Assembly (NCBI GenBank): GCA_900540475.1 | Contig: UQGG01000046.1 | Span: forward strand, 1-56,312 | DNA length: 56,312 nt | Source: an uncultured Robinsoniella sp. | GTDB taxonomy: Bacteria; Bacillota; Clostridia; Lachnospirales; Lachnospiraceae | Reading direction: 5' to 3' | Shown here: piece by piece, positions 9,318 to 17,766 of the stretch | Layout of the letters: the number at the start of each line of letters is the position of its first letter | Numbering within the stretch: position 1 is the first letter of the stretch | Position numbers and translations under genes: made by a program | The notes under the pieces: generated by a model | What the model saw: only the letters and a program-made list of their open reading frames with translations | The model's database searches: none | What the model was told of the DNA's origin: nothing

Positions 9318-9359
9318 AAAAAACCGGATGAAAAGCTTACTCGCTTTCATCCGGTTTTT
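9318..9359 (-). terminator. intrinsic terminator of the SEC-C gene
   Basis: AAAACCGGATGAAA and TTTCATCCGGTTTT form a strong stem with A/T flanks on both sides. It lies immediately downstream of the SEC-C stop and upstream of the hydrolase promoter, which isolates the two genes. Confidence 0.8.
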
Positions 9360-9360
9360 A

Positions 9361-9867
9361 TTATGCGTTTTTACCGCAGCATTTTTTATATTTTTTTCCA
9401 CTTCCACATGGACATGGATCATTTCTTCCAATCTTCTTGCCTTTGACAATTGTATTGGCTTTCTTTGCATCTCTGTAAAGCACTTTCTTTTTCTCTTCAT
9501 CAAAGATTTCATTCCACATTGGCAGCTCGTATAACCAGTCAGCCTTTGCGTCTACCATATTTTTGTAAAGAAGCTCTTTATCAAATCCTAAGTTTACCTC
9601 TGTGTTTTCATCCATTTCTTCAATTGGATTCTTCACTTTCAAACTTTCATCAATTCCATCCAGAAAGCCTACCATTGTCATTACCGGAATTTCAAACTTT
9701 TCAGCCAATTCCTTAACGGTACCTTTTACCACTTCTTCCGGATTGGCTAATAATTTCTCATAGATTCCTTTTTCAATTAAAAAATAATCAGTCCAAAACT
9801 TCTGAAGCTGCTTCTTATCTGTTTCCTGAGAGTATGCTACGTCTCTCCAATCCTGTAATAATCCCAT
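9361..9867 (-). CDS. SEC-C metal-binding domain protein
   Basis: This 168-aa soluble protein ends in a canonical SEC-C zinc motif (GRNDPCPCGSGKKYKKCCG, residues about 147-165, with four metal ligands). The first 140 residues are mostly helical and acidic and I do not recognise them. SEC-C tails occur on SecA and on many stand-alone proteins, so the motif says metal binding but not function. It is a single-gene unit with AAAGGATGG before the ATG and its own terminator. Confidence 0.85.
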   Translation of the reverse strand: MGLLQDWRDVAYSQETDKKQLQKFWTDYFLIEKGIYEKLLANPEEVVKGTVKELAEKFEIPVMTMVGFLDGIDESLKVKNPIEEMDENTEVNLGFDKELLYKNMVDAKADWLYELPMWNEIFDEEKKKVLYRDAKKANTIVKGKKIGRNDPCPCGSGKKYKKCCGKNA

Positions 9868-10042
9868 ATCTAATCCATCCTTTGTTTCATATTCGTAATT
9901 ATAACACGTATAGTATATAACACTTTTGCTTATTTTTCAAAAGAATTTTATTTTTTATAAAAAAATTGTATAGAAACCAAATTTCTGCTCATACTACTAA
10001 CATCTACAAAAGAGAAAATTAATACTTATCCTCCCCCAAATA

Positions 10043-10076
10043 CCGGGTCCGGCCGCAACAGCGCGGCGGGCCCGGG
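10043..10076 (-). terminator. GC-rich hairpin after the flavodoxin-like gene
   Basis: CCGGGTCCGGCCGC (10043-10056) pairs with GCGGCGGGCCCGG (10063-10075). It starts four bases after the stop codon of the minus-strand gene. The stem is far more GC-rich than its surroundings and lacks a U-tract, so it may be a weak terminator or a small palindromic repeat unit. Confidence 0.45.
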
Positions 10077-10080
10077 ATTT

Positions 10081-10611
10081 TTAAAATTTCTTTTTAATCT
10101 TAAACTTGATGTAGTCCCTGATATCTCTTTTTAGCTGTTTTTTCACATCGTCTTTATTTGCCTTTGCCATCTGGTCATGAAATTCATCCAGGAGCCTGCG
10201 CTGGCTTTTTACATCTTCTTCGATTTTTTCCAGCTGCTTTACTTCGTTTGCAGATATTCGCTGCAAAATATATTCCGCATAGGCACTTGCCAGTTTCATG
10301 CCCCGGTGTTTGAGAATCTCATTCATTTCTTTGATTACCCTGATTTCGTGATTCCCGCCTACGACAAATGCGTAAATGTATGCCTGTTTATCAACCACCA
10401 GACGGCCCAGCATCTGCTTCATGCACTCCGGCAGATGCCCTTTCACGCTTGCAAAAATAAATCCAACGGTTTTATTCTCTTCATAAATGATTGATTCTGT
10501 CACAGAAGATGCCTCTACCAGAATAACACCTTCATTTCTTTCCGCAAACATCCTTGCTATTTCTTTACTTTTTACACTATGTCCATCATAATATACGGTA
10601 CTATTTTCCAT
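10081..10611 (-). CDS. flavodoxin-fold protein of unknown function
   Basis: This 176-aa protein has an N-terminal pattern of alternating strands and helices (STVYYDGHSVKSKEIARM, VGFIFASVKGHLPECMKQML, AYIYAFVVGG). It resembles the flavodoxin half of EFR1-type proteins. The usual Ser/Thr-Gly phosphate loop is replaced by DGHS, so FMN binding is doubtful. A charged coiled-coil-like tail (about 120-176) follows, with no ferredoxin cysteines. The ATG at 10611 has GGAGG seven bases upstream, so the longer frame from 10629 is not used. It follows the NSS transporter with a structured 137-bp leader. Confidence 0.75.
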   Translation of the reverse strand: MENSTVYYDGHSVKSKEIARMFAERNEGVILVEASSVTESIIYEENKTVGFIFASVKGHLPECMKQMLGRLVVDKQAYIYAFVVGGNHEIRVIKEMNEILKHRGMKLASAYAEYILQRISANEVKQLEKIEEDVKSQRRLLDEFHDQMAKANKDDVKKQLKRDIRDYIKFKIKKKF

Positions 10612-10635
10612 AAGATTCCTCCAATTCAATTGTTT

Positions 10636-10719
10636 CCCAGTATCCTATCCAGCCACAAACGAATGGGTACTGGGTTTAACGTTTCAGGCGACATTGCCGA
10701 TTTATCTTACGGTACCGCC
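10636..10719 (-). promoter_or_regulatory. structured leader upstream of the flavodoxin-like gene
   Basis: Two hairpins can be drawn. One is 10687-10690/10716-10719 (GGCG/CGCC) with an inner CCG/CGG pair. The other is 10636-10648/10663-10674 (CCCAGTATCCTAT / ATGGGTACTGGG). They lie between the transporter stop and the ribosome site of the downstream gene. No known riboswitch class fits what I can see, and the structure could also be a transporter terminator without a U-tract. Confidence 0.35.
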
Positions 10720-10748
10720 AACTTCAGATCGAAATTGACTTTCACTGC

Positions 10749-12071
10749 TTAACCGATTCCTTTGTACACTACACTTAAAATCAGTACCAGGACAGCCAGG
10801 AAAATATATACATATTTCGCAGTAAAATCAAAGATCTTACCAACCGGCTTCTCCCGTCCCAAATTCAATTCCTCATCTATTTTCCTGGTTCCAAGGACCC
10901 AATAAATAATAATTGCGCACATAACTGCTCCAAACGGAACAACATAAATCGTAATGATATCCATCCACGTACCAAGATATGCTTCATTTTCTACAAATAA
11001 ACCAACTGCAAGAGCAATAGCTCCCACAATCAATATGGCTGCCGTTCTTTTCATTTTTAACTGCTTCATTACCGCCTCTGCACATACCTCAAACATGTTA
11101 ACCAGTGAGGTTATTCCTGCAAATAAAACGGAAACGAAGAATAGAACTGCAATCAGCCTTCCCGCCGGCATTTGGGCAAATACCTTCGGCAGCGTTATAA
11201 ACATCAGCGGCGGTCCGGAACTTGGATTCATTCCAAACGCAAAAACTGCCGGAATGATAGCAAATCCCGCAAGCAGAGCTGCACAGGTATCTAAAAGAGC
11301 CGTCTGCATGGATGCCTTTGGTATATCTTCTTTTCTGCTTAAGTAACTTCCGTATATGATCATTCCCGAACCGGTAATAGACAATGAGAAAAATGCCTGC
11401 CCCATGGCCATCACCCAGGTCATAGGATCCAGAAGCTTCTCCCACTTGGGGATCAGCAGATATCGGTACCCTTCCATCGATCCCGGAAGGAAAAAAACAC
11501 GTATTGCCACAATTGCAAATAAAATAAAAAATGCCGGCATGATAATACGGTTTACTTTTTCAATGCCTTTTAATACCCCGCCAATTAAAATGATGACGGT
11601 GATACAGATTACAACGGTGTGCCAGGGAATACTTCCAAGGGTTCCCGTAATCTCACTAAAATACTGTTCTGACTCTGTATTTAAAAAACTCCCGGTTACC
11701 GCCCCGAACAGGTAGCGCAGCACCCATCCTACAATAACCGCATAACCGATTGCAATGCCCAAAGAGCCCAGTAGCGGAATACTGCCCAGTATCTTACCGC
11801 CCTTTTTCCCTCTGGACTTTAATGCATAGTCATATGCACCAACCGGTCCGGTTCCGGTCAGACGCCCCAGTGCAAATTCACCCGATAATCCAACCATCCC
11901 AAATAACGCTATAAATAAAAAATAAATAATTAAAAATGCTGCTCCTCCGTATTGTCCTACACGGTAAGGGAACATCCATATATTCCCCATTCCTACTGCT
12001 GATCCAACACTTGCCAGAACAAATCCAAGTCTGCTTCCAAACTTTGCGCTCTCGTCACCTCTTTTTGACAT
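10749..12071 (-). CDS. sodium-dependent transporter, NSS/SNF family
   Basis: This 440-aa polytopic membrane protein has about 11-12 helices. The N-terminus shows the family signature: FGSRLGFVLASVGSAVGMGNIWMFPYRV within residues 10-40, with an unwound TM1 (GSAVGMGN) that binds sodium and substrate. These carriers import amino acids or related compounds with sodium. The start at 12071 (MSKRGDE) has AGGAG ten bases upstream; the longer frame to 12134 has no ribosome site. The substrate cannot be assigned. Confidence 0.92.
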   Translation of the reverse strand: MSKRGDESAKFGSRLGFVLASVGSAVGMGNIWMFPYRVGQYGGAAFLIIYFLFIALFGMVGLSGEFALGRLTGTGPVGAYDYALKSRGKKGGKILGSIPLLGSLGIAIGYAVIVGWVLRYLFGAVTGSFLNTESEQYFSEITGTLGSIPWHTVVICITVIILIGGVLKGIEKVNRIIMPAFFILFAIVAIRVFFLPGSMEGYRYLLIPKWEKLLDPMTWVMAMGQAFFSLSITGSGMIIYGSYLSRKEDIPKASMQTALLDTCAALLAGFAIIPAVFAFGMNPSSGPPLMFITLPKVFAQMPAGRLIAVLFFVSVLFAGITSLVNMFEVCAEAVMKQLKMKRTAAILIVGAIALAVGLFVENEAYLGTWMDIITIYVVPFGAVMCAIIIYWVLGTRKIDEELNLGREKPVGKIFDFTAKYVYIFLAVLVLILSVVYKGIG

Positions 12072-12230
12072 TCCCCTTTTTCTCCTATCGTAGTCTACTT
12101 CCCGTACCGCATCCTGTGGATAACCAAAGCACATGGCTTCTTTATTTATCCAATGCTGTACTTTTGATGCAAGTCCATCATCTAGTCTGTTTAAATCCTA
12201 TAATTAATCCATTTTTCCTATGTTATCCTG

Positions 12231-13256
12231 TTAAAGATCTGAAATCAGCGTCCGTACATCCTCTTCTTTTGTTGCCCAGCTGGTGCAAAATCGCACCACA
12301 CTATGCGTTTCATCATAACGCTGAATATAAGCAAAACTATACTTCTCTTTCAATGATTCCAAAAATCCGTCTTCCATGATTGGAAACTGTTGATTCGTTG
12401 TGCTGTCTATGAATAACGGATATCCTTTTTCCAGGAATGCATTTTTCAGCAGCATAGCCATATCATTGGCATGCTTTGAAATTTTGAAATACAGATCATT
12501 GCAAAACAGTTCGCCAAACTGGATTCCCAGCAGACGTCCCTTAGCAAGCATTCCGCCTTTTTGTTTTATCAGATAGCGAAAATCTTCTTTTAATGCCGGA
12601 TTTGTAATGACAACCGCTTCTCCAAACAAAGCTCCTGCTTTTGTTCCTCCAATATAGAATACATCACAGATTTCTGCAATGGAAGGCAGATCCAGGTCAT
12701 TTCCCTTTGCTGTAAGCCCATATCCAAGCCTTGCACCATCCATAAATAAATACAAACCATATTTTTTGCATATGCTTCCAATCAAAGCCAACTCCTCTTT
12801 GCTGTAAATCGTGCCATTCTCGGTTGGATTTGAGATATAAACCATTTTCGGCTGAACCATATGCTCATGTGTCTCATCTTCCACATGGTCCCGATACAGC
12901 TTTTCAATCTGCCCTGCCTGGATTTTCCCGTCATCGCTGGGCAAAGTCAGAACCTTGTGTCCACAGGCCTCAATTGCACCTGTCTCATGCACATTAATAT
13001 GTCCGGATACCGCCGAGATCACACCCTGATGAGAACGTAATGCTGCATCAATCACAGTCAGATTCGCCTGCGTGCCTCCAACCAGGAAGTGTACATCCAC
13101 ATCCTCTCTTTTGCATTTTTCCCTGATCAGCGCTCTGGCTTCTTCACAATAACTGTCTTCTCCATATCCTGGGGTCTGCTCCAAGTTGGTTTCTGCCAGC
13201 TTCTTTAAAATATTCTCGTGGGCACCTTCCCCATAGTCACAATTAAAACGTATCAT
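12231..13256 (-). CDS. threonine aldolase family PLP enzyme
   Basis: This 341-aa fold-type I PLP enzyme belongs to the beta-eliminating lyase/L-threonine aldolase family. It would cleave threonine or allo-threonine to glycine and acetaldehyde. Visible landmarks are GGTQANLTV (cofactor loop, about 62-70), HETGAIE, FMDGARLGY (Asp and Arg contacts) and VFYIGGTKAGALFG with the probable Schiff-base Lys. GAGG precedes the ATG. It is one gene upstream of the NSS transporter, about 160 bp apart, and no shared role is evident. Confidence 0.88.
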   Translation of the reverse strand: MIRFNCDYGEGAHENILKKLAETNLEQTPGYGEDSYCEEARALIREKCKREDVDVHFLVGGTQANLTVIDAALRSHQGVISAVSGHINVHETGAIEACGHKVLTLPSDDGKIQAGQIEKLYRDHVEDETHEHMVQPKMVYISNPTENGTIYSKEELALIGSICKKYGLYLFMDGARLGYGLTAKGNDLDLPSIAEICDVFYIGGTKAGALFGEAVVITNPALKEDFRYLIKQKGGMLAKGRLLGIQFGELFCNDLYFKISKHANDMAMLLKNAFLEKGYPLFIDSTTNQQFPIMEDGFLESLKEKYSFAYIQRYDETHSVVRFCTSWATKEEDVRTLISDL

Positions 13257-13453
13257 GTTGTCAAACCTCTATTCTCTTTCATGTATAAAATTTGGGTATA
13301 TTTTACCTGTGCAATTTTCATGCATATCTTTACTGTACAAAACTTTACTCTAAAAAGCAAGGAAAAAATACCACAATGGGCAAAATCCGGGCGATTTGCT
13401 TTTTCCATCTATCTGTTGTATAATATTTCAAAACGCTATGAGGTATGTAAAAT

Positions 13454-13681
13454 ATGAAAAAGAAACAGATTATGGCCTGGATCGGCATTGTACTGCTGGT
13501 AGCTCTTTACCTGAGTACGCTTATTTTTTCACTCCTAAAAAGTGACTTTGCCTATGATATGTTCCGCATCTCCGTGGCATGTACGATCATTGTTCCGGTA
13601 CTGTTGTATGGTTACATTCTTTTTTACCGGATTTCAAAAAAAGGGGAAGAAAAAGAAAAACCGGATAACCACAAGAAATAG
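13454..13681 (+). CDS. small membrane protein of unknown function
   Basis: This 75-aa protein has two hydrophobic segments (about 7-27 and 37-58) and a highly basic, Lys/Glu-rich tail. The ribosome site GAGG is about ten bases upstream, and a strong terminator overlaps the stop codon, which supports it as a real transcription unit. I recognise no family. Confidence 0.65.
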   Translation: MKKKQIMAWIGIVLLVALYLSTLIFSLLKSDFAYDMFRISVACTIIVPVLLYGYILFYRISKKGEEKEKPDNHKK

Positions 13682-13696
13682 GTTATCTGGTTTTTT
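13656..13696 (+). terminator. intrinsic terminator of the small membrane protein gene
   Basis: AAAAACCGGATAACC and GGTTATCTGGTTTTTT form a stem with a ten-base loop that contains the stop codon, followed by a T-run. The left A-run could also serve the opposite strand. Confidence 0.8.
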
Positions 13697-13779
13697 CTCT
13701 TCTATTGTGAAATTATGTTCTAATTTGATTGCTTATCCCTTCAAGCGTGTATGATCATTCATTCCCGCCAACCAAAGTT

Positions 13780-14418
13780 CTAAAATGCAAATGCAAAATC
13801 ATCTGCCGGCTCTTCTGCCGTTTGAATCAGATTCATAATCATCTGAGGAAGCGTGACCTCCCATTTATAACTGACGTTGACCCGGTCTTCCGAAAGACAC
13901 TGGATTGGGATTCCATTACTTCCAAAAATATCTACCTCACCGCCTGCTATACGGCTGATACGATGAGCAAAGGTTATATAACCTTTCTTGTAATTCATCA
14001 TCTCTCTTTGATATTCTGTTATATGCTTTGGCTGCAGACTGTTTAGTGTATATTGCAGGTAGAAATCGGAAAGCAGCTGCTTTTTATGTCCCTTCATCCA
14101 TTCAACATCCTGGTTTAATATCCTCTGTGCTTCTTCCTTTGTAATCTTTACACATCTCTTATATACAATCTCATTCTGTATATATTTTTTCTCTATATAG
14201 ATTTGGGTTTCGTCGTCGTTCTTCATACAGATATAGTATTTTGGTACTGTGTCGTTGTGCAGCTCCCCTGCCGCACCAGTCTGCATAAATCTTAGTTTCT
14301 TCAGGCTGTATTTTTCAATCTTCTTTTTCGGCTGTCCGGTAAGTGCAGCCTGTTTCATTTGTTCATACTTATCTTTTCTAACTGTTTCATTTTCTTCATA
14401 ATACGTGGTGTATCTCAT
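13780..14418 (-). CDS. divergent VTC-domain-like protein
   Basis: This 212-aa soluble protein has a motif order that recalls the VTC (polyphosphate polymerase) domain. KYYICMKND with YIEKKYIQNEIVYKR resembles the KxRIRxYN and LExKxK strands. ITKEEAQRIL, ITEYQREMMNY with KKGYITFAHRI, and a final VSYKWEVTLPQMI resemble EYxRE, VRITFD and EVKYDxFLP. The usual first strands (HELKY, SLYFD) are missing or highly altered, so activity is uncertain. The start at 14418 has GGGGG seven bases upstream, and the frame to 14472 is rejected. The gene stands alone. Family assignment is inference. Confidence 0.7.
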   Translation of the reverse strand: MRYTTYYEENETVRKDKYEQMKQAALTGQPKKKIEKYSLKKLRFMQTGAAGELHNDTVPKYYICMKNDDETQIYIEKKYIQNEIVYKRCVKITKEEAQRILNQDVEWMKGHKKQLLSDFYLQYTLNSLQPKHITEYQREMMNYKKGYITFAHRISRIAGGEVDIFGSNGIPIQCLSEDRVNVSYKWEVTLPQMIMNLIQTAEEPADDFAFAF

Positions 14419-14666
14419 GAAAAATCCCCCTATCTTCCACCTTATACTATATGAATGACGTCCCTGCAACATGCATGTTTTTTAAGATTTTCTGTATAAA
14501 ATGACAAAACATTTTTCGTTCGCATTTTATAAGTTTATTATAGCATTTAATTGTGAATACATGATGTCGCACTTCTAAAAAGTTTCTTAATTATATTAAG
14601 AATTGACAAGTAATCACTTAGCATACTATGATAATAGGTAATACTTACTAAGGAGGATCTTACAGA

Positions 14667-15269
14667 ATGATAAAATCTATAATTTTTGATATCGGAATGG
14701 TTTTAGCGGACTACAACTGGTCCGGTTATCTGCAGAGTTTTGCTTATCCCGAAGAAACATACCAGGCTGTTGCAAATGCAGTCTTTTTAAGCCCCACCTG
14801 GGTTGAATGCGACCGCGGGGTACTCTCTGACAAGGAACTTTTATCCGGATTTATCTGCAATGCCCCGGAATATGAAAAAGAAATAAAGGAAGTATATGCC
14901 ACCGTGGGCGGATGCATTAAACAGTATGATTATGCAATCCCCTGGATTCAGGAGCTGAAAAAGAAAGGGCTTGGGATCTATGCGCTCTCTAACTACGGAG
15001 AGCGTATGTTTGCCCAGACGGGAAAAGAACTGAATTTTCTAAAATACATGGATGGCGCTCTGATTTCCTATCAGGATCACCTAATAAAGCCAGACCCCAG
15101 AATATACCAGACCATTCTTAACCGTTACCATCTGATCCCGGAAGAGACTGTTTTCTTTGATGATAATGAAGACAATGTGAAAGGGGCATCCGATCTTGGA
15201 ATCCATGCCTTTCTGTTTCACAATTATGAAGAAGCAGCCCAACAATTAGAGGCTTTGCTGAAAGTATAA
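14667..15269 (+). CDS. HAD-superfamily hydrolase (YihX-like)
   Basis: This 200-aa cytoplasmic phosphatase-type protein has motif I FDIGMVLADYNW with nucleophile Asp8 (second position Gly, as in the FDxGNV subgroup). It also has motif II LSNYGE (about 112), a motif III Lys in KPDPRIYQ and motif IV FFDDNEDNVKGA (about 160). An alpha-helical cap lies at 15-85. Relatives dephosphorylate sugar phosphates such as glucose-1-phosphate; the substrate here is unknown. AAGGAGG lies a standard distance before the ATG. It converges with purA and shares the terminator region. Confidence 0.88.
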   Translation: MIKSIIFDIGMVLADYNWSGYLQSFAYPEETYQAVANAVFLSPTWVECDRGVLSDKELLSGFICNAPEYEKEIKEVYATVGGCIKQYDYAIPWIQELKKKGLGIYALSNYGERMFAQTGKELNFLKYMDGALISYQDHLIKPDPRIYQTILNRYHLIPEETVFFDDNEDNVKGASDLGIHAFLFHNYEEAAQQLEALLKV

Positions 15270-15322
15270 AACAAATAGTCCATAAAGCTTGAATCCCCAA
15301 TAATTCAAACTTTATGGACTAC
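15268..15322 (-). terminator. purA intrinsic terminator
   Basis: TAGTCCATAAAG-TTGAAT (15277-15295) pairs with 15304-15322 to give a stem of about 18 bp. On the minus strand it is followed by the T-rich stretch TTTGTTTTA. On the plus strand no T-run follows. Confidence 0.75.
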
Positions 15323-15338
15323 AAGAGCCGGAATCAAT

Positions 15339-16616
15339 TTATTGTCTGTAAATAATATCGTCTCTTCCTGGTCCGTTGGATATCATGGTAATTGGGAAGC
15401 CCAGGTGTTTTTCAACAAACTCTACATACTTTTTACAGTTCTCCGGTAAATCTTCATATTTTTTAATACCCCGAATATCAGAATTCCATCCAGGCAGAAC
15501 TTCCAGAACTGGTTTTGCCTTTTCTAACTGGGAGGTAGTCGGGAAATCTGTGGTTACTTTTCCATCGATTTCATATCCGGTACATACCGGAATTTCTTCT
15601 AAATAGCCTAAGACATCCAGTACAGTAAATGCAACATCCGTTGTTCCCTGAATTCTGCAGCCATATTTGGATGCAACGCAGTCAAACCAGCCCATACGTC
15701 TCGGACGTCCTGTGGTTGCGCCGTATTCTCCGCCGTCTCCGCCTCGTCTTCTTAATTCGTCTGCTTCTTCACCAAAGATTTCACTTACAAATGCACCTGC
15801 TCCCACAGCGCTGGAATAAGCTTTTACAACGGTAACGATTTTCTTAATCTCATATGGCGGAATTCCTGCTCCTATAGCGCCATATGCCGCCAATGTAGAC
15901 GAAGATGTAACCATTGGGTAAATTCCATGGTCGGGATCCTTTAAAGAGCCCAGCTGGCCTTCTAAGAGGATGTTCTTCCCTTCCTGGATGGCATCCCATA
16001 AGAAAGCAGATACATCACACACATAAGGTGCAACCATTTCTTTGTAACTTTTTAACTCTTCCATGATATCATCAGGGTTCAATGCCGGTTTCTGATATAA
16101 ATGCTCTAAGATAACATTTTTTTGAATGCATACACGCTCTACTTTTTCTTTCAGTGCATCTTCATCAAATAATTCACTTACCTGGAAACCGATTTTTGCA
16201 TATTTATCAGAATAAAAAGGTGCAATACCGGATTTTGTGGAACCAAATGATTTGCCCGCCAGACGTTCTTCTTCACACTGGTCAAAAAGAATATGGTAAG
16301 ACATCACCATCTGTGCACGGTCGGAAACCAAAATCTTTGGTGCCGGAACCCCTCTGTCTACAATCCCTTTTATTTCATTAAATAATACAGGAATGTTCAA
16401 TGCGACGCCATTGCCTATTACACTGGTTGTATGATCATAAAATACTCCTGACGGCAGCGTATGCAATGCAAATTTACCATAGTTATTAACGATCGTATGT
16501 CCTGCGTTTGCGCCTCCCTGAAATCTTACGATTATGTCTGCTTTTTCGGCAAGCATATCTGTGATCTTGCCCTTGCCCTCATCTCCCCAGTTTGCTCCTA
16601 CAACTGCTTGTACCAT
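15339..16616 (-). CDS. purA: adenylosuccinate synthetase
   Basis: This 425-aa cytoplasmic enzyme converts IMP and aspartate to adenylosuccinate using GTP, the first step towards AMP. It has the P-loop-like GANWGDEGKGK at residues 7-17, the catalytic Asp13 within it, His at GGANAGHT, and the signature FGSTKSGIAPFYSDK. Its length is normal for the family. AGGAGG precedes the ATG. The 37-nt leader closely resembles that of purC (see 16643 and 23163). It is separated from purB/F/C by a LysR gene and an antiporter. Confidence 0.98.
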   Translation of the reverse strand: MVQAVVGANWGDEGKGKITDMLAEKADIIVRFQGGANAGHTIVNNYGKFALHTLPSGVFYDHTTSVIGNGVALNIPVLFNEIKGIVDRGVPAPKILVSDRAQMVMSYHILFDQCEEERLAGKSFGSTKSGIAPFYSDKYAKIGFQVSELFDEDALKEKVERVCIQKNVILEHLYQKPALNPDDIMEELKSYKEMVAPYVCDVSAFLWDAIQEGKNILLEGQLGSLKDPDHGIYPMVTSSSTLAAYGAIGAGIPPYEIKKIVTVVKAYSSAVGAGAFVSEIFGEEADELRRRGGDGGEYGATTGRPRRMGWFDCVASKYGCRIQGTTDVAFTVLDVLGYLEEIPVCTGYEIDGKVTTDFPTTSQLEKAKPVLEVLPGWNSDIRGIKKYEDLPENCKKYVEFVEKHLGFPITMISNGPGRDDIIYRQ

Positions 16617-16642
16617 ATTGAGATCCTCCTGTATCTGTTTTT

Positions 16643-16653
16643 ATATAGTTATC
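16643..16653 (-). promoter_or_regulatory. purA leader motif shared with purC
   Basis: GATAACTATAT lies 26 bases upstream of the purA start. The same 11-mer lies 23 bases upstream of purC, and both are followed by GATA and a GG(A/T)GGAT ribosome region. A -10-like TACGAT with an upstream TTAACC 16 bp away suggests the motif sits at the start of the purA transcript. Confidence 0.4.
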
Positions 16654-16744
16654 GTATTAAAACAATGTTACGGGTTAAGTATACTACTTTTTTGTGCATA
16701 AGTAAAATTAATATTGATTATGCTTTATATAAGTGTGGGTTATG

Positions 16745-17629
16745 TTATTTCTTCATCATACCAATCAGACACTGCGCTGCCACCGACAGCGGATTTCTCC
16801 TGTCTATGGCAAGGCAGATATTTCTCCTTGGAATTTCTTTTTTTAGTTTTAGCTGAAATAATGATCCATCGTCTAAATTCATGCGGGCAAAGTCCTGCAT
16901 GACAGTAGCAACACCCAGATTTCTGGCTGCAAACTGGACAATCATGTCGCTGGTTGCCAGTTCGATTTCCGGGTTCAGAACAACGCCATTTTCCAAAAGG
17001 AACTTATCCATATAAGCTCTTGTGCTTGTTTTTTTCTCCAGGCAGATTATGGGGAGCCTTTCCAGTTCTTTCAGGGAAATTTCACGCCCTTTTAAGTCCA
17101 TAAATTTGCTGCCTGCCACAAAGATATCCGTAATTTCCCGAACCGGAGAGAATTCCAGCTCTGTTCTGGCTGGAAGGGGATCTGTAACCACACCGAAATC
17201 TATTTTCCCCTCCTGCATATAGCGCAGGGTCTCCGGAGTCGGTCCGTTTGTTACGGTAAGCTTTACTTTTGGATAGGCTTCGTGAAACTGCTGAAGATAA
17301 GGCAGCAAATAGAAGCGGAGGGTCATATCACTGGCACCAATGCGTATCTCACCGGTTTCCATGTTCTGCATGTCCCTTAGTTTTTGCTCTCCCAGCATCA
17401 TATATTCATACCCTCTGGCAACATAGGAATAGAGCATTTCTCCTGCCGAAGTCAACCGCACGCCTTTCCCTGTCCTGACAAACAGAGTTATGCCCAGCTG
17501 TTTTTCCAGCTGTTTAATAGCCTGGCTGACTGCTGGCTGGGTAATGGAAAGCTCTTCCGCCGCCAGGGTTATTCCTCCCAGCTTACCAACATAATAAAAA
17601 ATCCTATAGTATTCTAAATTTATATTCAT
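16745..17629 (-). CDS. LysR-family transcriptional regulator
   Basis: This 294-aa DNA-binding regulator has a winged HTH at 1-65 (ITLAAEELSITQPAVSQAIKQLEKQLGITLFVR) and a C-terminal periplasmic-binding-like effector domain from about 90 (IRIGASDMTLRFYLLPYL). The family activates neighbouring genes in response to a small metabolite. It lies between nhaC (upstream, same strand) and purA, so either could be a target; nothing in the sequence decides. AGGGA precedes the ATG. Confidence 0.92.
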   Translation of the reverse strand: MNINLEYYRIFYYVGKLGGITLAAEELSITQPAVSQAIKQLEKQLGITLFVRTGKGVRLTSAGEMLYSYVARGYEYMMLGEQKLRDMQNMETGEIRIGASDMTLRFYLLPYLQQFHEAYPKVKLTVTNGPTPETLRYMQEGKIDFGVVTDPLPARTELEFSPVREITDIFVAGSKFMDLKGREISLKELERLPIICLEKKTSTRAYMDKFLLENGVVLNPEIELATSDMIVQFAARNLGVATVMQDFARMNLDDGSLFQLKLKKEIPRRNICLAIDRRNPLSVAAQCLIGMMKK

Positions 17630-17648
17630 GATATCCCTGTCCCTGCCA

Positions 17649-17737
17649 GAGCATATTTGAAAATTGCCCTCTGCCAGCTGTACGTACCTGATTGTTTGAT
17701 GGATACAGATGACAGAAATGTATTTTCAGACAGACTC
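17649..17737 (+). mobile_element. MITE-like inverted-repeat element, copy 2
   Basis: This 89-bp element has a left end GAGCATATTTGAAAATTGCC and a right end whose complement is GAGTCTGTCTGAAAATACAT. The two ends match over about 34 bases, so the whole unit folds into a long hairpin. It aligns with the 86-bp element at 19256-19341 (shared CTCTGCCAGCTGTACGT-like core and GAAAT-TATTT end). There is no coding capacity. It lies between nhaC and the LysR gene. Confidence 0.6.
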
Positions 17738-17766
17738 TATGATTCGTAGTAATCATGGAACTCCTC

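Noticed and set aside
10711..10716. GGTACC in the leader of the flavodoxin-like gene as a T-box antiterminator
   Set aside because: The full UGGNACC context, Stem I and a terminator with U-tract are missing, and the gene is not amino-acid related.
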